Assembly (NCBI RefSeq): GCF_023168165.1
Contig: NZ_BQYJ01000006.1
Coordinates: 62,001 to 126,000 of the forward strand
Source: Niallia sp. NCCP-28
Lineage (GTDB): Bacteria; Bacillota; Bacilli; Bacillales; Cytobacillaceae
DNA length: 64,000 bases
Direction of reading: 5' to 3'
Of this stretch, positions 60,817 to 64,000 are shown piece after piece. The notes beneath the pieces are model-generated. The model did not search any database, was not told where the DNA came from, and saw only the letters and a list, made by a program, of their open reading frames with translations. Within the stretch, counting starts at the first letter, position 1. Every line of letters begins with the position of its first letter. Position numbers and translations under genes: made by a program.

Positions 60817-61023
60817 ATGCTTAATACTTACTTAGAAAGAGAATATTCGCTAAATCAACTAGAAAGTCATATTCAAAAGTTGCGTAAAGAACTAATCAGT
60901 GTTGGCATGAAAGAAGGATTCAATGACTCCAATACTGTTCAACTCAGCCAAAAATTAGACTATTTCATCTTGATATATCAACAACTAAAAAATTCAAATT
61001 CCAATGACCTAACGAACTTATAA
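60817..61023 (+). CDS. Spo0E-like aspartyl-phosphate phosphatase
   Basis: This 68-residue protein reads YSLNQLESHIQKLRKELISV, GMKEGFNDSNTVQLSQKLDY and FILIYQQLKNSN. I..LR..L...G...G.....TV.LSQ.LD..I..YQ is the Spo0E family pattern, with the catalytic SQ-LD motif. Such proteins strip phosphate from Spo0A~P and delay sporulation. Its own ribosome site (AGGAG, 7 bases) allows separate translation, but the upstream frame also runs into it. It lies between two c-di-GMP riboswitches. Confidence 0.85.
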   Translation: MLNTYLEREYSLNQLESHIQKLRKELISVGMKEGFNDSNTVQLSQKLDYFILIYQQLKNSNSNDLTNL

Positions 61024-61032
61024 CTTTTCATT

Positions 61033-61103
61033 GGCAAACTTTATGAAAGTAAAGAACGCAAAGCCACGGGGCTAAGGATACGTACTAAGATAGCTGCGCT
61101 GCC
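61033..61103 (+). promoter_or_regulatory. Cyclic di-GMP-I (GEMM) riboswitch, copy 2
   Basis: GGCAAACTTTATGAAAGTAA, GAACGCAAAGCCACGGGGC and TAAGGATACG...GATAGCTGCGCTGCC have the same hallmarks as copy 1. It begins 9 bases after the Spo0E-like stop and ends 29 bases before the second SinI gene. Both copies continue GCCTGAAA...TATATTTTAG into the ribosome site, so they arose by duplication or share an expression platform. No intrinsic terminator is visible, so control of translation is likely. Confidence 0.9.
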
Positions 61104-61131
61104 TGAAATATTATATATTTTAGGAGCATAG

Positions 61132-61263
61132 ATGTTCAATGCTACAAACGACAGCACCGGTTTAGACAAAGAATGGATAGAGGTAATTTCATCTGCTAAA
61201 GAAATTGGAATCTCACTTGAGGAAATTAGGAGTTTTTTCCATCAATCACTTAAATCTGTATAA
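61132..61263 (+). CDS. SinI-type anti-repressor
   Basis: This 43-residue protein reads FNATNDSTGLDKEWIEVISS, AKEIGISLEEIRSFFHQSLK and SV. LDKEWIEVI--AKEIGIS-EEIR-FF is close to B. subtilis SinI, which binds the biofilm repressor SinR. ATG 61132 follows TAGGAGC. It is controlled by the riboswitch at 61033-61103 and a terminator follows at 61326-61358. No sinR gene is nearby, so the target repressor must be encoded elsewhere. Confidence 0.85.
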   Translation: MFNATNDSTGLDKEWIEVISSAKEIGISLEEIRSFFHQSLKSV

Positions 61264-61325
61264 AGTCTTTTTATTTCTTCTTTAAAAATTTTGTTTTATT
61301 GCATAATAACTGTTATTATCTATCT

Positions 61326-61358
61326 ACTTAGGTGATAACAGCATCACCTTAAGTTTTT
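61326..61358 (+). terminator. Terminator of the sinI/spo0E-like unit
   Basis: ACTTAGGTGAT and ATCACCTTAAGT (one bulge) flank a 6-base loop; TTTTT follows. Confidence 0.8.
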
Positions 61359-61452
61359 GTGTCACAGTTGTTGTCAATAAGATACAATTTCAACCTTTTT
61401 CTAAGTTTGATACTTACTCTTATTTTTATAATGCTTTATTAAAAATAAATTC

Positions 61453-61698
61453 TTAATAAAGCGTTATAAAATAAAAAAAATCTTTATAAAGAACAAATGG
61501 GCCCATACAACTTTTTACTTTAATTTTTTTATCTCTTTTTCTATTATTTAGAATCTGAATACATTTAAGTTGAGCTTCTATTTCATTGGCAGCTTGCTCT
61601 AATAATTTTAGTTCCGCATAATACCTATGAACAGAACGGTAACATCTCATTACTTGATAAACACCCCATTCTCCTTCCATACACTTAGGCACGGCCAT
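61453..61698 (-). CDS. Small protein of unknown function
   Basis: This 81-residue protein starts AVPKCMEGEWGVYQVMRCYR, SVHRYYAELKLLEQAANEIEAQLKCIQ and ends in a hydrophobic run FVLYKDFFYFITLY. ATG 61698 follows AAAGGATATA. The first 50 residues look like a real helical protein; the last part lies in a long inverted repeat (61426-61470), so the original gene may have ended earlier. Not recognised. Confidence 0.4.
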   Translation of the reverse strand: MAVPKCMEGEWGVYQVMRCYRSVHRYYAELKLLEQAANEIEAQLKCIQILNNRKRDKKIKVKSCMGPFVLYKDFFYFITLY

Positions 61699-62164
61699 AA
61701 ATATATCCTTTAATTTTTTACCTACTCCTTTTGCAATATTTCTTACCTTTTCGTATTTTTCTTTATTAACTACGATTTTAATTTTTAATTATAGGTAGTC
61801 CTTTCATCAAGTAATTGAATTTAAAAACTACATGATTCTAAGCAAATAGGCGTAAATATTTAATAAGTCATTACATATCATCTTATTCAACATAACATCG
61901 TTTTTTGTATATTTCCAAGTATTACTAATTTTGAAAGAAGGATTTATTTGAATATTTTTTATTCCCTTTGTCTTACCATAATGAGCCAAACTCTGTCATA
62001 GTTGTTGTCTACTAAGTAAAAATCATCCAATGTTAAATAGATTTATTTTGTCTTAGTGAGTTAATTAATGTGCTTTTTATATCTGTTCATGCATATTTGT
62101 CCCTTTCAAAATGAAAGGACAATCATAAAATGTTATTAATCCAGTTAAAGGAGGTGATATTTTT
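61699..62164. other. Non-coding stretch with a repeated motif and hairpin
   Basis: TGTCATAGTTGTTGTCTACTAAG near 61996 resembles TGTCACAGTTGTTGTCAATAAG near 61362, one on each side of the 61453 gene. TGTCCCTTTCA and TGAAAGGACA at 62097-62121 form a hairpin. No gene before 62165. Confidence 0.35.
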
Positions 62165-62263
62165 ATGACGGATTATCAAGGTGGTGGAGAATACGGCATG
62201 AACTTTGCTCCAATTGTTGTTTTACTTATTAAGATTGTAACGAAAATTCCATCTTATTGTTAA
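62165..62263 (+). CDS. Small YjcZ-like peptide
   Basis: ATG 62165 follows an excellent AAAGGAGGTGAT. The 32-residue product TDYQGGGEYGMNFAPIVVLL, IKIVTKIPSYC has the Gly-rich start and hydrophobic FALIVVLF-like helix of YjcZ-type sporulation peptides, but the end (KIPSYC) differs from the usual III-G--- pattern. It may be a diverged or damaged member. Confidence 0.5.
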   Translation: MTDYQGGGEYGMNFAPIVVLLIKIVTKIPSYC

Positions 62264-62334
62264 TATAATTATTGTAGGTTGATAATATTTTCCTCTAGTA
62301 CTCTATTTGTACATAAGTGGTTCTTAAATCTTAG

Positions 62335-62363
62335 TTGACTAGTCGGAAAAGTTTGATTAAGAT
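62335..62363 (+). promoter_or_regulatory. SigA promoter before the threonine-synthase-like gene
   Basis: TTGACT (62335-62340), 17-base spacer, TAAGAT (62358-62363). A terminator lies between it and the gene. Confidence 0.6.
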
Positions 62364-62401
62364 ATTATTAGTTTAATAAAACATTAGTTGATTGGAAAAC
62401 C

Positions 62402-62459
62402 AAAGACTACAATTCTGTTCTTTTTAAAAAGGAGTCTAATTGTGGTCTTTTACTTTTTT
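62402..62459 (+). terminator. Leader terminator before the threonine-synthase-like gene
   Basis: AAAGAC-T-ACAATT pairs with AATTGTGGTCTTT around a loop holding TTTTTAAAAAGG, then TTTTACTTTTTT. The ribosome site GGAGGAG follows at once, so the hairpin may attenuate the gene. Confidence 0.6.
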
Positions 62460-62471
62460 AGGAGGAGAAAA

Positions 62472-63698
62472 ATGAAAGACTACAGCTATATTTCCCATTT
62501 AGAGTGCCCAAAATGTGGTGAAACATACAATGAAAAAAAAGTACATCAATTATGTAAGTGTGGTTCCCCATTATTAGTGCGCTATGATTTAGAGAAAGTG
62601 AAAGCAAATGTGTCGCGGGAGGATATTGCAAAGCGTCCCAATAGCTTATGGCGCTATCATGAGTTACTACCTGTTCATGAAGAAGAGAATGTTGTAACGC
62701 TTGGCGAAGGGATGACGCCGCTTGAAAAACTTTCATCTCTAGGAACAGAGTATGGATTAAAGAATTTATACATAAAAGATGAAGGAATCATTCCAACGGG
62801 TTCTTTTAAAACACGAGGTGCAAGTGTTGGGGTTTCAAAGGCAAAAGAACTAGGAGTAAAACAATTAGCAATGCCTACAAATGGCAATGCTGGTGCCGCT
62901 TGGGCGTTATATGCGGCAAAAGCAAATATTAAAGCTACGATTGTTATGCCTTTAGATGCCCCGCAAATTACTCGGAAAGAGGTTTATATTGCTGGTGGAG
63001 ACTTGCATTTAATCAACGGTTTGATTAGTGATGCAGGTAAGGTAGTTGGAAATTTAGTTCAAAATCATGGAGTATACGATGCTTCTACGCTGAAAGAACC
63101 CTATCGCATTGAGGGTAAAAAGACAATGGGATACGAGATTGTGGAACAATTTGGATGGGAAGTCCCAGACGTTATTTTGTATCCAACTGGTGGAGGAGTA
63201 GGCATTATTGGTATTTATAAAGCAATTCTTGAATTACAACAATTAGGGTGGATCAAGGATGGGAAACTTCCTCGTTTAGTAGCCGTTCAAGCAGAAGGGT
63301 GTGCACCAATTGTAGAAGCTTGGAAAAAAGGGGAAACTGAATCTAAATTTTTTGAGAATTCGACTACCTGTGCATTTGGTATCAATGTTCCTAAAGCTTT
63401 AGGTGATTTTTTAGTTCTGGAAGGGCTTTATGCAACAGAAGGCTGTGCAATTGCCATTTCAGAAGAGGAACTATTGAAGGCGCAAAAACAAGTAGCTTCA
63501 TTAGAAGGAAACTTTGTCTGTCCAGAAGGAGCAGCAACCTTTGCAGCAGCTAGAATTCTGCGTGAACAAGGGTGGATTCAAGCAGATGATCATGTTGTGT
63601 GTCTCAATACAGGCTTGGGCTTAAAGTACCCGGAAACGGTTGAAATGGAGGGGATACAAACTCTTCAACCTGGACAAGAAATTTTGGTAAATAATTAA
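62472..63698 (+). CDS. Threonine synthase family PLP enzyme
   Basis: It has 408 residues from ATG 62472, after TTAGGAGGAG. An N-terminal zinc ribbon (ECPKCGETY, LCKCGSPLL) precedes the PLP fold: the lysine motif PTGSFKTRGASVG (about residue 113), NGNAGAAWALYAAKA and YPTGGGVGIIGIYKA. This is the zinc-ribbon branch of threonine synthases, which includes enzymes acting on other phospho- or sulfo-amino acids. It stands directly before an amino-acid ABC transporter gene instead of hom or thrB, so a catabolic or non-threonine role is possible. Confidence 0.8.
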   Translation: MKDYSYISHLECPKCGETYNEKKVHQLCKCGSPLLVRYDLEKVKANVSREDIAKRPNSLWRYHELLPVHEEENVVTLGEGMTPLEKLSSLGTEYGLKNLYIKDEGIIPTGSFKTRGASVGVSKAKELGVKQLAMPTNGNAGAAWALYAAKANIKATIVMPLDAPQITRKEVYIAGGDLHLINGLISDAGKVVGNLVQNHGVYDASTLKEPYRIEGKKTMGYEIVEQFGWEVPDVILYPTGGGVGIIGIYKAILELQQLGWIKDGKLPRLVAVQAEGCAPIVEAWKKGETESKFFENSTTCAFGINVPKALGDFLVLEGLYATEGCAIAISEEELLKAQKQVASLEGNFVCPEGAATFAAARILREQGWIQADDHVVCLNTGLGLKYPETVEMEGIQTLQPGQEILVNN

Positions 63699-63717
63699 TT
63701 GTTAGTTGGTGGGAAAT

Positions 63718-64000
63718 TTGATATTTGATTGGAAATATATGATGGATGTATTCCCTTACTACAAAACGGCACTCTGGATAACGGTAAAGCTTGCAAGTAT
63801 GGGTGTCTTATTGGCAATTATAGTCGGTATTATTTGTAGTATTATTCAGTATTTCAAGGTGAGCGTATTAACTAACATTGTGCATATATATTTAGAAATT
63901 GCACGTAATACACCACTGTTAATTCAATTATTCTTTTTATACTATGGATTGCCCAAGGTAGGGATTAAATTAAGTGGAGAGCTGTGTGGAATTATAGGGC
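63718..64000 (+). CDS. Polar amino-acid ABC transporter permease (partial)
   Basis: It runs off the right edge after 94 codons. TTG 63718 follows GGTGGG. The product starts IFDWKYMMDVFPYYKTALWI, TVKLASMGVLLAIIVGI and contains VHIYLEIARNTPLLIQLFFL-YYGLPKVG, the classic motif (Y.E..R.TPLL.Q.FF.YYGLP) of HisM/GlnP/ArtQ-type permeases. It lies 19 bases after the threonine-synthase-like gene and is probably in its operon. Further transporter parts should follow outside the window. Confidence 0.87.
   Translation, partial: MIFDWKYMMDVFPYYKTALWITVKLASMGVLLAIIVGIICSIIQYFKVSVLTNIVHIYLEIARNTPLLIQLFFLYYGLPKVGIKLSGELCGIIG

Noticed and set aside
1..64000. tRNA or rRNA genes
   Set aside because: No cloverleaf-like sequence or rRNA core motif was noticed on either strand; this was by eye only.

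Overview
The window is low-GC DNA from an endospore-forming Firmicute of the Bacillaceae, close to Bacillus or Niallia. The reasons are strong GGAGG-type ribosome sites, TTGACT-17-TAATCT promoters, Fur boxes of the Bacillus type, an HU gene, and sporulation/biofilm regulators (Sda, Spo0E-like, SinI-like). No rRNA, tRNA, CRISPR array or intact transposase was seen. The genus call is inference; only the family level is well supported.

Layout. 0-1.1 kb: non-coding, with a livF remnant and a dispersed repeat. 1.1-10.1 kb: a catabolic regulon (DUF2848 protein, YfcC permease, aldehyde dehydrogenase, GntR regulator, D-2-hydroxyacid dehydrogenase, RocB-like M20 hydrolase, class III aminotransferase). 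Three near-identical palindromes around TGTATACAG lie before its three transcription units. 10-16 kb: BASS transporter, YitT protein, and a guanidino-hydrolase/SSS-symporter pair opposite a LysR gene, with strong inverted repeats between them. 16-22.4 kb: gene remnants, a VanR/VanS/VanY/VanZ-type cell-wall module without vanHAX, a WYL regulator, a frameshifted HEAT-type gene and a zinc-ribbon protein. 22.7-28.4 kb: SDR epimerase, IS3 remnant, a taurine/sulfonate uptake and dioxygenase operon with a terminator in its leader, and an SMR exporter.

29-34 kb: an iron island with two Fur boxes, two siderophore-esterase-type hydrolases and a FecCD-type ABC transporter. 34.2-36.5 kb: a methionine-type ABC transporter whose ATPase lacks the C-terminal regulatory domain. 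37-42.3 kb: a tandem-MerR regulator, VOC protein, VWA lipoprotein, membrane protein and a beheaded TetR. 42.5-48.6 kb: a six-gene sugar-acid operon (deacetylase, DgaE-type lyase, DgaF-type aldolase, PfkB kinase, GntR/UTRA, GntP), probably for D-glucosaminate or its N-acetyl form. 49-58 kb: VOC proteins, a chemoreceptor, then a degenerate zone of small accessory genes and hairpin repeats, with remnants of Nudix, sigma and anti-sigma genes, and HU.

58.5-61.4 kb is the most interesting part: a broken 5TMR-type receptor gene, sda, then a Spo0A-like box, a promoter and two c-di-GMP-I (GEMM) riboswitches. Each riboswitch stands directly before a SinI-type anti-repressor reading frame. The first SinI frame begins with CTG and runs without a stop into a Spo0E-type phosphatase. 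This looks like a compact unit linking c-di-GMP to the biofilm/sporulation choice. The window ends with a threonine-synthase-family gene and the start of a polar amino-acid ABC permease.

Five dispersed copies of an element built from units repeating every 20 bp, usually ending in a hairpin, lie through the window (about 0.5, 16.7, 41.2, 48.6 and 49.7 kb).
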